A stretch of 64,000 bases of DNA, from contig CAYRRM010000001.1 of the NCBI GenBank assembly GCA_964426675.1, positions 1 through 64,000 on the forward strand, in the 5' to 3' direction. The DNA is from DYMC01 sp035406705 (GTDB lineage: Bacteria; Verrucomicrobiota; Lentisphaeria; Victivallales; GWF2-50-93). This document shows, piece after piece, positions 8,555 to 17,936 of the stretch. The notes under the pieces are model-generated. The model was not told the origin of the DNA. It did not search any database and was given only the letters and a program-made list of their open reading frames with translations. How positions within the stretch are numbered: position 1 is the first letter of the stretch; each line of letters begins with the position of its first letter. A program made the translations under genes and the position numbers.

Positions 8555-11500
8555 TTAAGTTTTGAATTTTTCTGAGAGTGATTTTAATTTTGCGAGGTCG
8601 AGTTTTCCGCTTGGCAGTATTGGGATTTCATCTATTTGATAGAAATCGGAGGGGTCGGGTATCCACAGATTTGGGAGATTATTTTTTCTCATTATGCTTG
8701 TTATTTCTTCTGGGGGCAGGTTGATTTTTTGATATAGAACGATTATTTTTTCGCCTTTTGCTTTGTCGGGGATGGAGGAGACAGCTAATATTCTGTCTTC
8801 GGATTTAAGTATTTTGTGGATTTCTTCTTCGATGAGTTCGTGTGGGATCATTTCACCTGCGATTTTGCTGAATCTTGCGAGTCTTCCTGTAATCCAGAGT
8901 CTGCCTTCATTATCTAATTTTCCGATGTCTCCGGTATTATAGAAGCCATTTATTATGACATTTCTTGTTTTTTCTTCATCTTTCAGGTAACCTTTCATTA
9001 GATTTGGTCCTTTTACGAAGATTAAACCTTCCTGTTCTGGGGGTAGTTCTGTGAGAGTTGTTGGGTCCATAATTTTTACGCATATTCCTGGCATTGGATG
9101 TCCTGCGCTTCCTGGAGGGCCTGATTTTGTTCCGAGTTCGAGTATTGAGTTTGCAATATTTATGGATACGACAGGTGAAAGTTCTGTGCAACCGTATCCT
9201 TCGATGAGAGTTATGCCGTATAATTCGCGGAATTTTTTTGCTATTTCCTGTCGCATTTTTTCAGCGCCTACGATTACCATTCGGAGGGATTTTACTTGTT
9301 CTGGTTTTGCTTTTTTGATGAAGATTTGCAGGAAAGTAGAGGTTGATAGCATAATGGTAATTTTAAATTTTTCTATTGTTTCGGCTGCTGCTCCCATGTC
9401 GAGTGGATTTGCTGTATAGACTACCGTTGTTCCTGTCATCAGAGGGAGCCAGAAAGAGGTTGTAAATCCGAAGGAGTGGAATAGTGGGAGGTTTCCGAGA
9501 ATTTTATCTTCACGAGGTCTCCATCCCATTACTCTAATGAAAGAGAAGATATCAGCGTTGATATTTCTGTGAGAGAGCATTACGCCTTTTGGTGTTCCGG
9601 TGGAGCCGCTTGAGAAGATTATTACGGCTGTTGAATTTACGTTTCTATGAGTTATTGGGGCGAGAATATTCATCAGTTCCTGTCTTGGAAGGAAGAGGTA
9701 GAGTATTGACCATATGATTTTTTGAGAGGTGGAGATTTTTTTTGCTATATCTTCGAGGAAAACCATTTGAGGTGTTTCATTAATTTTAGCTTTTTTGATG
9801 AAGAGTTTGCTTGTGAGGATTACTTTTATTTCTGCTAAATCTATTGCTTTCTGGAGGGTATCGGGAGCTGTGGTATAATTTAGTATTGCGGGAGTTTTAT
9901 CTGCGTTCATTACTGCCAGTATCGAGGCTGATGTGGCGATTGAATTTGGCATAAGTATTCCAATGTATGAATTTTCTCTTGTATCGAGTTTGCGAATTTC
10001 GCGGCTGAGCAGTATGGATTTGATTAGTAGGGAGTAGTTGCGGATTCCTTCAGGTTTATCCTTTTCGAAGAGTATTTTTCTGAAAGGATGTCGTTTTGCG
10101 ATTTTCGCAAACTGGTAATGCAGTGGGCGTTCTTCGGGGCGTGGGGTCATTTCTGTTTCTGCGCCGAGTTCTGATATAATTTGCCTTAACTGGAAGGGTG
10201 AAATATCTTTTTTAACTGGTTTACCGATTGTTATGGAAGCCGGATGAGGAAATTCCATTGGCCATCTCAGTTTAATTTTTCCGTAATAATAGCTGAAAAT
10301 GCTTCCCCATATAAGGCCGAGTCTTACTGGGATTATAGGTATATCCATATCTTCGGGGATTAGAGTTTTAAATCCTTTTTTGAATTCGGTCATTACGCCA
10401 TTTCTTGTTAGTCTGCCTTCTGGAAAGATACATACTATTTCACCTTTTCTGAGGACTTCCTGTGTTTTCTGAATCATCTGCTTGACTGCGCCGGTGCGGT
10501 GTCCGTCCGGGACTTCTATGAATCCGGCCCATTTTACGAAGTAGTGAAAAAACGGGTGACGGTAATAGTCTTGATGCATCATAAATCTTATAATTCTTGA
10601 TGATGCTGCGCTTATCAGGAGGCCATCTACAAAAGAGACATGATTTGATACGATTAGTGCGGGTCCATTTTCGGGGATGTTTTCATCGCCCTCTATACGC
10701 AATTTATAGATGATATTTGTAAGTGTTACGACTGCGAATCTAACCATAAGCAGAGGGAGTGTTTTGCAAGCCCATATCAGGGCGGTGATAGTGAGAAGAG
10801 ACATCATTAGTATGAGGTATTCTGGTTTAAGAGTTATAGCATATTTGCGGAGTTGTTCTATTCCTTGTAGATTGTATTCATTTTTGCCTGTGCCTGCGGT
10901 TAAAAGGAAGAGAATTATGCCGCCAAGCATTATTCCTATAAATGAGAGTACATTGGTGAATGCGATTACTTCACCCTTGCGTTCAAGAGAACTTTTTTGC
11001 TGTATATATGCTCTCAATGGGACTACGAAGAGTCCGCCTGATATTCCGGCGAGGAGAAGGAATATATTTAAAATGGGGTAGAAGGTGAGTCCTCTCAAAT
11101 TTATTGGAGGTCCCGGGAAAAGTATAATTAACATAAAAATGAATATTCCTATTGCTCCGTATGGAACTATACCGAGTTCGACTTTTCTGCCTGATATTCT
11201 TCCTGCGAGGTAACAGCCTGCTCCGATTCCGATACCGCAAATGAGCTGGAGAATTACGAGGTCAATATTTTTTTCAAGGTGAAGAGAAAATTTTCCATAT
11301 ACAAGTAGAATAGATTGAAATGCTATGCCGATTGCGGCAAAATAGGCATCTCCGAGAGCTGACAGGAAGAGAGGTTTTTCCTTTATTACGCGTTTGCTGC
11401 TTTCAAAGAAATCTGAAAACCAATTCCATGTCCATTTTTTTGTTTTGTTTGCTGGATATGATGGAGGGACTTTCATTGCGGCCATCAGTCCTATCGCTGA

Positions 11501-12043
11501 TATAGCGCAGGAGAAGAGCCCGCAATAATGGAGTTTATCTCCTGCTGCTGTTTTGACCATTGCTCCCAGTGTCATTCCGAGCAGGACGGCAATCATTGAG
11601 AGCATTCCCGATATTCCATTTACGCGTGAAATTGTTTTTTCGGAGAAAAATTCTGGTATGATTCCATTGTATGCCGGGCTGAAGAAACAGCTTTGAGCCG
11701 ACATCAGGAGCATTACTAATATGAGAGGTGACATTCCCCAGTTTGCGAAATTCGCAAAAGATAATAGGGCAAGTAGCATTATGATGAGTTCTGCTAATTT
11801 TGCCAGGACAATTACATTTCTTTTTGGGAACTTATCGGAGAAATATGCGGAAGGGGAGGGGAGGAAGATAAACGGCAGGGCATAAACGATTGTAATCATA
11901 GAGAGGAAGGCTGCGTTTTGTGAGTAGTTATCAGATGCCCCTATTATGGTGAATACTGCGCAGGTTTTATAGACGTGATCATTCATAATTCCGAAGAATT
12001 GCGTTGAGATTAAAGGTAATAGGATGGATTTTTGGTCTTTCAT
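8555..12043 (-). CDS. MFS transporter / lysophospholipid acyltransferase / acyl-ACP synthetase fusion (LplT-Aas type)
   Basis: The 1162 residues contain three modules. Residues about 1-430 are a multi-pass MFS transporter like LplT, which flips lysophospholipids inward. Residues about 445-640 are a PlsC-type acyltransferase with NHVSFVD (H468, D473) and FPEGR (E542). Residues about 650-1160 are an acyl-activating enzyme with FSSGSTGTPKG (about 810-820), EGYGCTELSP and YNTGDIG. In E. coli LplT and Aas are separate proteins that together re-acylate lysophosphatidylethanolamine. The fusion would couple uptake to repair at the inner membrane. The gene follows the same strand as its neighbours and starts 11 bases after the Sel1 gene region in map order. 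Substrate specificity is inferred only. Confidence 0.93.
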   Translation of the reverse strand: MKDQKSILLPLISTQFFGIMNDHVYKTCAVFTIIGASDNYSQNAAFLSMITIVYALPFIFLPSPSAYFSDKFPKRNVIVLAKLAELIIMLLALLSFANFANWGMSPLILVMLLMSAQSCFFSPAYNGIIPEFFSEKTISRVNGISGMLSMIAVLLGMTLGAMVKTAAGDKLHYCGLFSCAISAIGLMAAMKVPPSYPANKTKKWTWNWFSDFFESSKRVIKEKPLFLSALGDAYFAAIGIAFQSILLVYGKFSLHLEKNIDLVILQLICGIGIGAGCYLAGRISGRKVELGIVPYGAIGIFIFMLIILFPGPPINLRGLTFYPILNIFLLLAGISGGLFVVPLRAYIQQKSSLERKGEVIAFTNVLSFIGIMLGGIILFLLTAGTGKNEYNLQGIEQLRKYAITLKPEYLILMMSLLTITALIWACKTLPLLMVRFAVVTLTNIIYKLRIEGDENIPENGPALIVSNHVSFVDGLLISAASSRIIRFMMHQDYYRHPFFHYFVKWAGFIEVPDGHRTGAVKQMIQKTQEVLRKGEIVCIFPEGRLTRNGVMTEFKKGFKTLIPEDMDIPIIPVRLGLIWGSIFSYYYGKIKLRWPMEFPHPASITIGKPVKKDISPFQLRQIISELGAETEMTPRPEERPLHYQFAKIAKRHPFRKILFEKDKPEGIRNYSLLIKSILLSREIRKLDTRENSYIGILMPNSIATSASILAVMNADKTPAILNYTTAPDTLQKAIDLAEIKVILTSKLFIKKAKINETPQMVFLEDIAKKISTSQKIIWSILYLFLPRQELMNILAPITHRNVNSTAVIIFSSGSTGTPKGVMLSHRNINADIFSFIRVMGWRPREDKILGNLPLFHSFGFTTSFWLPLMTGTTVVYTANPLDMGAAAETIEKFKITIMLSTSTFLQIFIKKAKPEQVKSLRMVIVGAEKMRQEIAKKFRELYGITLIEGYGCTELSPVVSINIANSILELGTKSGPPGSAGHPMPGICVKIMDPTTLTELPPEQEGLIFVKGPNLMKGYLKDEEKTRNVIINGFYNTGDIGKLDNEGRLWITGRLARFSKIAGEMIPHELIEEEIHKILKSEDRILAVSSIPDKAKGEKIIVLYQKINLPPEEITSIMRKNNLPNLWIPDPSDFYQIDEIPILPSGKLDLAKLKSLSEKFKT

Positions 12044-12054
12044 ATTTAATCTTT

Positions 12055-13215
12055 CTATCTGTTTAGTATTTTTTTTGCATTGATTTTTTTTTCTTCTGTT
12101 GATTCAGGGTTTTCGAGGATAGTTTTTGCCCATTCGATTTGAGCTTTTTTGAGTCCATTGGAATAGGCTTTTTCGAACCAATATTCGGCGGCGGAGATAT
12201 CCTGAGGGATTCCAATACCATTTTTAAAGATTTGAGCGATGTTAAACTGGCTTCTTGGGTCGCCTTTTTTTGCTGCTTCGAGGAATAGTTTTGCCGCTTT
12301 TTGGGGTGATTTTTCTTCTCCTATGCCTTCTTGAGCCATAACAGCGAGGTAGAAGAGGGCTTTTGGATTTCCGAGATTAGCAGAGATGGAAAAAAGTTCC
12401 CTTGCTTTAGCCAGGTTTTGTTGGAGGTTTTCACCTGTAAAATACATAGTAGCGAGCATATAGATTGCGGTTGGGTGATTTTTTTGTGCGGCGAGCTTGA
12501 AGAGTTCTATTGCTTTCTGTATATTTTTCGGCACGCCATCTCCATAATAGAGAATATGAGCGAGTTTTGCGGTGGCTTCTATGTCTCCGAGTTTGCTTGC
12601 TTTTTCGAGGAATATCAGTGTTTTTTGCGGGGATTTTTCAGTGCCATATCCGAGGAAATAACAATCTGCGAGCAATCGAAGGCACAGGGGATCTTTTTCA
12701 TTGAAAACACTTTTTATCAGTTCGAATGCCGAATTTGCCTTTTCTCCGCCTTGCGAAATTCGCAATTCTGCGAGTTTTAAATTTGCTGGAGGAAATGAGT
12801 TATTTGTTAGTTCCTCGAGGATTTTTTCTGCCTGTAGTATATCGGGTTTTATTATTTCATTTCCATTTTGGTCATATACGCCATATGTCAGTGATATAGC
12901 GAGATTATATTTGGCCTCTTTTATTCCTGCTGAGGCTGCTTCTTCATAGCATTTGAAGGCTGCGACGGGATTAATTTCAGTGCCTTTGCCGGTTTCGTAG
13001 CATATTCCGAGATTAAATGCGGCTTTTTTGTGTCCGAGATATGCTGCTTTTTGATAATACTCAAATGCCTTTTTGTAGTCTTTATTTTTTCCGTTTTTTC
13101 CGAAGTAGAACTGGTTTGCAAGTTTGAAGAGTTCATCTGGATTTTCATTTTGAGAAAAGATGGCGAGAGATAGAGATAAGAATGAATAGAAAAAAAATTT
13201 TTTTTTCAATATCAT
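12055..13215 (-). CDS. Secreted Sel1-repeat protein
   Basis: This 386-residue protein opens with a signal peptide (KKKFFFYSFLSLSLAIFSQ). It is then built almost entirely of ~36-residue Sel1-like TPR repeats, with units such as AFEYYQKAAYLGHKKAAFNL, AIELFKLAAQKNHPTAIYML and AAKLFLEAAKKGDPRSQFNI. Such alpha-solenoids bind other proteins; no catalytic domain is present. It is predicted to be periplasmic. It lies 9 bases from the SUMF1-like gene on the same strand and probably shares its transcript. One repeat encodes a copy of the iterated palindrome (12752-12764). Specific role unknown. Confidence 0.9.
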   Translation of the reverse strand: MILKKKFFFYSFLSLSLAIFSQNENPDELFKLANQFYFGKNGKNKDYKKAFEYYQKAAYLGHKKAAFNLGICYETGKGTEINPVAAFKCYEEAASAGIKEAKYNLAISLTYGVYDQNGNEIIKPDILQAEKILEELTNNSFPPANLKLAELRISQGGEKANSAFELIKSVFNEKDPLCLRLLADCYFLGYGTEKSPQKTLIFLEKASKLGDIEATAKLAHILYYGDGVPKNIQKAIELFKLAAQKNHPTAIYMLATMYFTGENLQQNLAKARELFSISANLGNPKALFYLAVMAQEGIGEEKSPQKAAKLFLEAAKKGDPRSQFNIAQIFKNGIGIPQDISAAEYWFEKAYSNGLKKAQIEWAKTILENPESTEEKKINAKKILNR

Positions 13216-13224
13216 CTATTTATT

Positions 13225-14082
13225 CTAATCGATTTTTGGAGCGAGAACGATTCTGAAACCGAGATCACCGCTTGTAAAGTCGGCTTCATCAGCATAGCGG
13301 CGTGTTGGAGTGCACTGGGCTTTGTCATAGCACCAGCTTCCGCCGCGATGAATTTTGAAATTTCCTTTTCTGGAAATAGGGTCTGTGAGAGATTTTTCTT
13401 TATATGTTTCTGATGAGACGCCGTCTTCGTTTAATTCGCACGAATCGAGGCACCATTCCCATACATTTCCAATAGTGTCGTATAGACCATTTTTGTCAGC
13501 TTTTTTTTGTTTTGTAATATGTGTATCGTTATTGCTATTTCCACTATGCCATGCATAATCATCGAGTTTATCCATCTGGATTTGTCCTGATTTGCACATA
13601 TATTCCCATTCGGCTTCTGTTGGGAGTCTATAAACGTATCCTTTGGGTATATTATTTATTTCTTTTTGGGTGAGTATGTTGCAGAAATTTACAGCGTCAT
13701 TCCATGAGACTTGCTCTACTGGTAATTTTGGGTTAGAGGGATTGAATGAAGGTTTTTTGCCTGTGATTATGAGGTATTGTTCTTGTGTGGTTTCGCTTTC
13801 TGCAGCCCAGAAGTCTTTTGAGATTATTACTGGATGTTCTGGGGCTTCATCTTTGAAAGAATTATTATTTCCCATGATGAATTTGCCTGCTGGTATTTTG
13901 ATGAAGACAGCGTTTATGGTTTTACAGATAAATTTTTCTTCATTTTTTTTAGCTGCGTCATTTTCTGTTGGAAGTTGTTCTGGGTTTGTATCTGGAGGGG
14001 TTTGTCTGAGTATTTTACAGGAAGCGATAGGAATCAGGATTATTGCGAGGATTGCGTTTTTGAGATTTTTTTTGAATTTCAT
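13225..14082 (-). CDS. SUMF1 / formylglycine-generating-enzyme-like lipoprotein
   Basis: The N-terminus is a lipoprotein signal ending IASC. It is followed from about residue 55 by a SUMF1 domain: IPAGKFIMGNN, EAPEHPVI, PVEQVSWNDAVNFCN, RLPTEAEWEYMC, IGNVWEWCLDS and the closing RGGSWC...LGFRIV. Some members oxidise the sulfatase active-site cysteine; many others are non-catalytic or have different activities. True formylglycine-generating enzymes usually carry C-x4-C near the C-terminus. Here the spacing after GGSW is C-x5-C, so activity should not be assumed. Its start overlaps the stop of the upstream O-antigen-ligase-like gene by four bases, showing translational coupling. Confidence 0.88.
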   Translation of the reverse strand: MKFKKNLKNAILAIILIPIASCKILRQTPPDTNPEQLPTENDAAKKNEEKFICKTINAVFIKIPAGKFIMGNNNSFKDEAPEHPVIISKDFWAAESETTQEQYLIITGKKPSFNPSNPKLPVEQVSWNDAVNFCNILTQKEINNIPKGYVYRLPTEAEWEYMCKSGQIQMDKLDDYAWHSGNSNNDTHITKQKKADKNGLYDTIGNVWEWCLDSCELNEDGVSSETYKEKSLTDPISRKGNFKIHRGGSWCYDKAQCTPTRRYADEADFTSGDLGFRIVLAPKID

Positions 14083-16034
14083 TTTTTGTCCTCCATGAAT
14101 TTTTTAAATTTTTCATAGGTTTTTGAATATTCTTCATTATTTGGGAAGAGTTCATGTGCTTTTTTTAAATTTTTTGCGGCATAGGTGAATTTGCCCTGTT
14201 TTAGCTGAGAGATGGCAAGTCTGTAATAAAAACTTGCACGTTCTGGAGAATTTTTCAAGGCGTTTTCGAAAAAAATTTCACTTAAATCCCATAGTCCCTG
14301 ATTTTGAGTATAAACGCCTGCAGTTGCCCATGGATATGGAGAATAAGGAGCGAGGATTGTGGTTTTTTCGATAATTTTTTTTAGATTTTCGATGGAGTTT
14401 TTCGGGAGATTTTCATTATTTTCTACTATAGGATTACATATTCTGTGAAGTTTATCAAACTCTCTTTCAAATTTAGCTCTTTGAATTGAGAAAAATAGCA
14501 ATAAGAGGGCGAATGGAAGGAGTGCGAAATTCGCAAACTTAAGGACTTTATCTGGAATGAATTGGAGCTTAACTTTTTTCGTAACGATTATAGAAAGCGC
14601 AATTGTGCTTGCTATGGTGGCAGGGACTTGAAAATTGATATCTGTGAGAGAATGCAAGAAATAAGCTGTTATCCCGTAGAAAATTGCGATGTTCGCATAT
14701 GGGCAGAATTCATCTTCTGAGGGATGATTTGCGCTGTTAAATGCCTGATAGATGGTAAATGAAAGTAGAATAACTATAGCCATTAAGGCTATTATGCCGC
14801 ATTGCGAAGAGAAGTTCATAATGATATTGTGAGGAGTGTGTGGGGCTTCTGTCCCCGGGAATTTTTTAATTTTTGTATAATCGTGGAAGAAGTCTCCCCA
14901 TCCCGTTCCTGTGAGTGGGTTGGAGAAGAATATTTCAGATGCCCTGAGCCAGTAGTCAAGTCTTGCGTGGAGAGATGACTTTTCGAGCAGAGAACGGTTT
15001 TGGTTTACAATGATGAAGAAGGCGGAAAAAGAGATGATAAGCAGGAGAATGTAGGAGAATTTTATTTTTTTGGGGATTTTTAGAAAGAATGGAATTGCAA
15101 GTGATGTTATTGCGAGGGAGATGACAGCTCCTCTGCTGTATGTTTGTTGCAGTATGTATATAGCGAATATGGAGAAGGTGATAGAGAAAAATCTTGCTAT
15201 TATTTTCCAGTATTCATCGAAAAAGCTTGTAATGATTAAAGCGGAACTTGCAGAAAAAATGATTACAGAAATGAATAATCCGATTTTTCCAAATTTATCG
15301 AAGAAAATAAAAAATAGTGATAATAACGAAAGGAATATATTTATACGAGCGCAATGTTTGTCGAAGAAAGATGCAATTGTGATTATTGGTAAAGTTAAGA
15401 TTATATTAGCGGCGAGGCTATTACATAGAGCAAATGGAGAGAATACTCTTGTTTGCGTAATTCTCAGCCAGAGGTCGTAAGAAACTTTTGTTCCCATGTA
15501 TAATTCTCTTTCTTTTACGAAATCAAGGCTATTTTTAAATCCAAATAGTATCTGATGTAGGGAAGAGAAAAGTATAATAGAATTTCCAGCGACTATAGCG
15601 CGGAGTAGAATTTTTCCAGAATTTTCAGTTGAATTTAATGTTAAGAGGATTGCGAACGCAAAAATCGCAAGTCCCCAGAAATGAAGAGAATAGATAACTG
15701 GAAAGTCGAGAGTGCTGGCATTTATGAAGCCAAGTAGGGAGGATAATGCGAGGAATAGCCATAAAAGAGCTATGGTGGATTGAGTGTTAAATTGAAAAAG
15801 TTTTTTATTGCCTGCTGCTATCAAGGAAGAGATAAAAAGTATAGCAGAGCAAATTGGGAAAAATACAGGTGGGCAGTTTTCAAAGATTGCAGAAAATGGG
15901 CTTGTCCAGGAAAGTGGAATTTCCGGAACTCCGGTCATAGTTCCTAATTTTAGCGGGAGAAAAAAAAGAAAAAGTGCAGTCAGATAGAGGTGAAAAGTCT
16001 TATATGATATTGTATTTTTAAATTGAAGATTCAA
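14079..16034 (-). CDS. O-antigen ligase/polymerase-like membrane protein with C-terminal TPRs
   Basis: The 651 residues contain about a dozen hydrophobic segments up to residue ~520. The large loop characteristic of the Wzy/WaaL (O-antigen ligase) family is present, with TGTGWGDF and APHTPHNIIMNFSSQCG. A C-terminal TPR region (about 560-645: PYPWATAGVYTQNQG, ASFYYRLAISQLKQGKF) follows. Family members join or polymerise surface glycans at the periplasmic face; related TPR-bearing proteins transfer glycans to proteins. Substrate cannot be told from sequence. It is coupled to the SUMF1-like gene. Two iterated palindromes fall inside it (14523 and 14685). Confidence 0.82.
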   Translation of the reverse strand: MNLQFKNTISYKTFHLYLTALFLFFLPLKLGTMTGVPEIPLSWTSPFSAIFENCPPVFFPICSAILFISSLIAAGNKKLFQFNTQSTIALLWLFLALSSLLGFINASTLDFPVIYSLHFWGLAIFAFAILLTLNSTENSGKILLRAIVAGNSIILFSSLHQILFGFKNSLDFVKERELYMGTKVSYDLWLRITQTRVFSPFALCNSLAANIILTLPIITIASFFDKHCARINIFLSLLSLFFIFFDKFGKIGLFISVIIFSASSALIITSFFDEYWKIIARFFSITFSIFAIYILQQTYSRGAVISLAITSLAIPFFLKIPKKIKFSYILLLIISFSAFFIIVNQNRSLLEKSSLHARLDYWLRASEIFFSNPLTGTGWGDFFHDYTKIKKFPGTEAPHTPHNIIMNFSSQCGIIALMAIVILLSFTIYQAFNSANHPSEDEFCPYANIAIFYGITAYFLHSLTDINFQVPATIASTIALSIIVTKKVKLQFIPDKVLKFANFALLPFALLLLFFSIQRAKFEREFDKLHRICNPIVENNENLPKNSIENLKKIIEKTTILAPYSPYPWATAGVYTQNQGLWDLSEIFFENALKNSPERASFYYRLAISQLKQGKFTYAAKNLKKAHELFPNNEEYSKTYEKFKKFMEDKK

Positions 16035-16043
16035 GTTATAGTG

Positions 16044-16547
16044 TTATCCACCGAGTTTTTTACTTAATTCTTCCTGAAAAAGCATAATATCTTCTTGAGT
16101 TGGTTTTCCTTTTGCGTTTTGCAGTGTGAGGCGGCCATAATGGTCTATAGCCCAGTCTGCTTTTGCTCCTGATGCGAATTTTACTGAACCAGAGAGGGCT
16201 GTTCCCGGTTTTACGAGTTTATCGAGTTCGACTATAGTTGCGCCTTCATCCATGAGTTCTGCATCTATAGTTTTTTCAGTGGGGTCTGATACTGTTTCGT
16301 CGTCATCATCGATATTTTTGTGAGAATTTTGTTCTAAATCTTTTTGTATATTATTATTTGATTCGTTTTTCTGTGTATTTTTATCGAGAGTTTTTGCGGC
16401 TTCTTCTATGTCTGAGACAATTAATTTCAGGTCGAGGAATGTTAATTTTTGATTGTGTTCTGAAAGCAGTCGGCGTTGTATTTCTGAGAGGTTAGCTCCC
16501 TCTTTTAGCATATCTGATATAATTTTTTTTAATTCTTGATTATCCAT
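16044..16547 (-). CDS. Hypothetical protein, acidic linker and small C-terminal domain
   Basis: A 167-residue cytoplasmic-looking protein I do not recognise. Residues 1-60 form a helical region (QELKKIISDMLKEGANLSEI), residues about 62-95 are a low-complexity acidic/asparagine-rich linker, and residues about 108-165 form a compact domain (GTALSGSVKFASGAKADWAIDH...LTLQNAKGKPTQEDI). There is no signal peptide or membrane segment. It precedes the O-antigen-ligase-like gene by 9 bases and could be cotranscribed. Codon use matches neighbours, so it is likely a real gene. Confidence 0.7.
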   Translation of the reverse strand: MDNQELKKIISDMLKEGANLSEIQRRLLSEHNQKLTFLDLKLIVSDIEEAAKTLDKNTQKNESNNNIQKDLEQNSHKNIDDDDETVSDPTEKTIDAELMDEGATIVELDKLVKPGTALSGSVKFASGAKADWAIDHYGRLTLQNAKGKPTQEDIMLFQEELSKKLGG

Positions 16548-16693
16548 AGATTTACTCCATTTTTTTATTTGCTATTTTTTTCAGGAATTAAGGTATAAAA
16601 TTTAGCATTAAATATTTTAAGTTCAAGGTATAATATTTGTTGAAAAAAATATTTTTAGTGTTATTGTTTTGATGTTTTTGAAATTTAGTTTTT

Positions 16694-16767
16694 GCGGGTG
16701 TAGCATAATGGTAATGCTCCAGCTTCCCAAGCTGGCTACGTGGGTTCGATTCCCATCACCCGCTCCA
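16694..16767 (+). tRNA. tRNA-Gly (anticodon CCC)
   Basis: A complete cloverleaf can be drawn. The acceptor is GCGGGTG (16694-16700) with CACCCGC (16757-16763), and the D arm is GCAT/ATGC. The anticodon stem CCAGC/GCTGG encloses the loop TTCCCAA, with anticodon CCC at 16726-16728. The T arm is GTGGG-TTCGATT-CCCAT. Discriminator T and CCA (16765-16767) are encoded. The upstream 146 bases are AT-rich with two related motifs, AAGGTATAAAATTT (16590) and AAGGTATAATATTT (16625), possibly promoter elements. Confidence 0.97.
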
Positions 16768-16798
16768 ATTTTTATGTGGGAAGAGATCCTTTTTTTTG

Positions 16799-17923
16799 TT
16801 AAGTTTTAGGATTTTCACTTACTGCCTTATCTGCAATATTTTTAATAGTTTTTATTCTTTCTATGATTGGTAATTTTTGAGTGCAAAGTTTTTCGCATTT
16901 TTTGCACTCGACACAAGACCTCAGAATAGGATCATCAGATTTAATGCTCCAATGCCATTTGAGGCGATTAATGATACTTTCACTTTTTCTATCTGACATT
17001 AAATAGTAATTATACGTGTCCATAAGTTTTGGTATGGGAATATTTTGTGGGCAAGAGTCGCAATATCCGCATGAAGTGCACATTTCGTTGAATGCATTTT
17101 TGATATTGTTTTTTATGCGTAATTTTTCTTCAGGGCTTATTTTTTTATATCCGTTGACAGCATTTATAGCTTCTTTTAGCTGTTTTTGATTTGAAAAGCC
17201 GACGAGAGAGGAATTTATTCTGATATCGTCTATTAGAAAGCGTAGGGCGGCCTCGGTGACGCTTTCATTTTTCTGTGTCTTGAGGAATGAAAATATATGT
17301 GGGTTTTGAGGTATTAAACCGCCTCCAAGAGGGTTCATTACTACGGTTCCGATATTTTTTTTGTGTGCAGCTTCGATGCCTTTATCACGGTAATTAAAAT
17401 TCATTGCCGAGTAACCGAGTAATATTGAGCTGAAGTCAAATTCATTAAGAGTTTTTTCTATTTCCTGTCCATTCATATGAGTTGATATGGAGATATTTTT
17501 GATGAGTCCTTCTTCGTGAAGTTTTATGAATTCATCGATTACACCATTTTTCCTTCTGTATTCGAAATCTTCAAAGGACATTACACACCAGACATAATAG
17601 AAATCAATGAAGTCGAGATTTAATCTTTTTAACGATTCTTCTATGTCTTTTCTGACATTTTCAATTGATTTGGCTCCTGTTTTTGTAGCGACCATGAATG
17701 AATTTCTGCCGAAATCTTTGATTAATTTTTGGAAAGCCGTGCCGTAGATTTTTTCGGAATCTCCATAACCTGGTGCGGTGTCAAAGTAATTTATCCCAGA
17801 TCGATATGCTTCATATATGAGTTCGGCGCATGCATCAATGTTTTTTTGATCCTCAAATCTCATTCCTCCGAATGAGATTACAGATATTTTTTTATTTGTT
17901 TTACCAAAGTTTCTGTATATCAT
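16799..17923 (-). CDS. Aldo/keto reductase with C-terminal ferredoxin domain
   Basis: The 374 residues comprise an AKR barrel (about 1-275) with YRNFGKTNKKISVISFGGMRF at the start (first bases of the family signature), the catalytic Asp/Tyr segment YFDTAPGYGDSE and the lysine segment VATKTGAK. A C-terminal bacterial 4Fe-4S domain follows with CTSCGYCDSCPQNIP and CVECKKCEKLC. These proteins reduce unknown carbonyls, with electrons possibly passing through the clusters. The usual histidine after the tyrosine-rich strand is not evident (the sequence reads YYVWCVM), so the active site may be altered. The next gene, an HD-GYP protein, ends 13 bases upstream. Confidence 0.88.
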   Translation of the reverse strand: MIYRNFGKTNKKISVISFGGMRFEDQKNIDACAELIYEAYRSGINYFDTAPGYGDSEKIYGTAFQKLIKDFGRNSFMVATKTGAKSIENVRKDIEESLKRLNLDFIDFYYVWCVMSFEDFEYRRKNGVIDEFIKLHEEGLIKNISISTHMNGQEIEKTLNEFDFSSILLGYSAMNFNYRDKGIEAAHKKNIGTVVMNPLGGGLIPQNPHIFSFLKTQKNESVTEAALRFLIDDIRINSSLVGFSNQKQLKEAINAVNGYKKISPEEKLRIKNNIKNAFNEMCTSCGYCDSCPQNIPIPKLMDTYNYYLMSDRKSESIINRLKWHWSIKSDDPILRSCVECKKCEKLCTQKLPIIERIKTIKNIADKAVSENPKT

Positions 17924-17936
17924 ATATTTAACTCCA

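Noticed and set aside
16590..16638. Two copies of AAGGTATAA-ATTT before the tRNA considered as paired promoters
   Set aside because: No matching -35 boxes were found at suitable distance; mentioned only with the tRNA.
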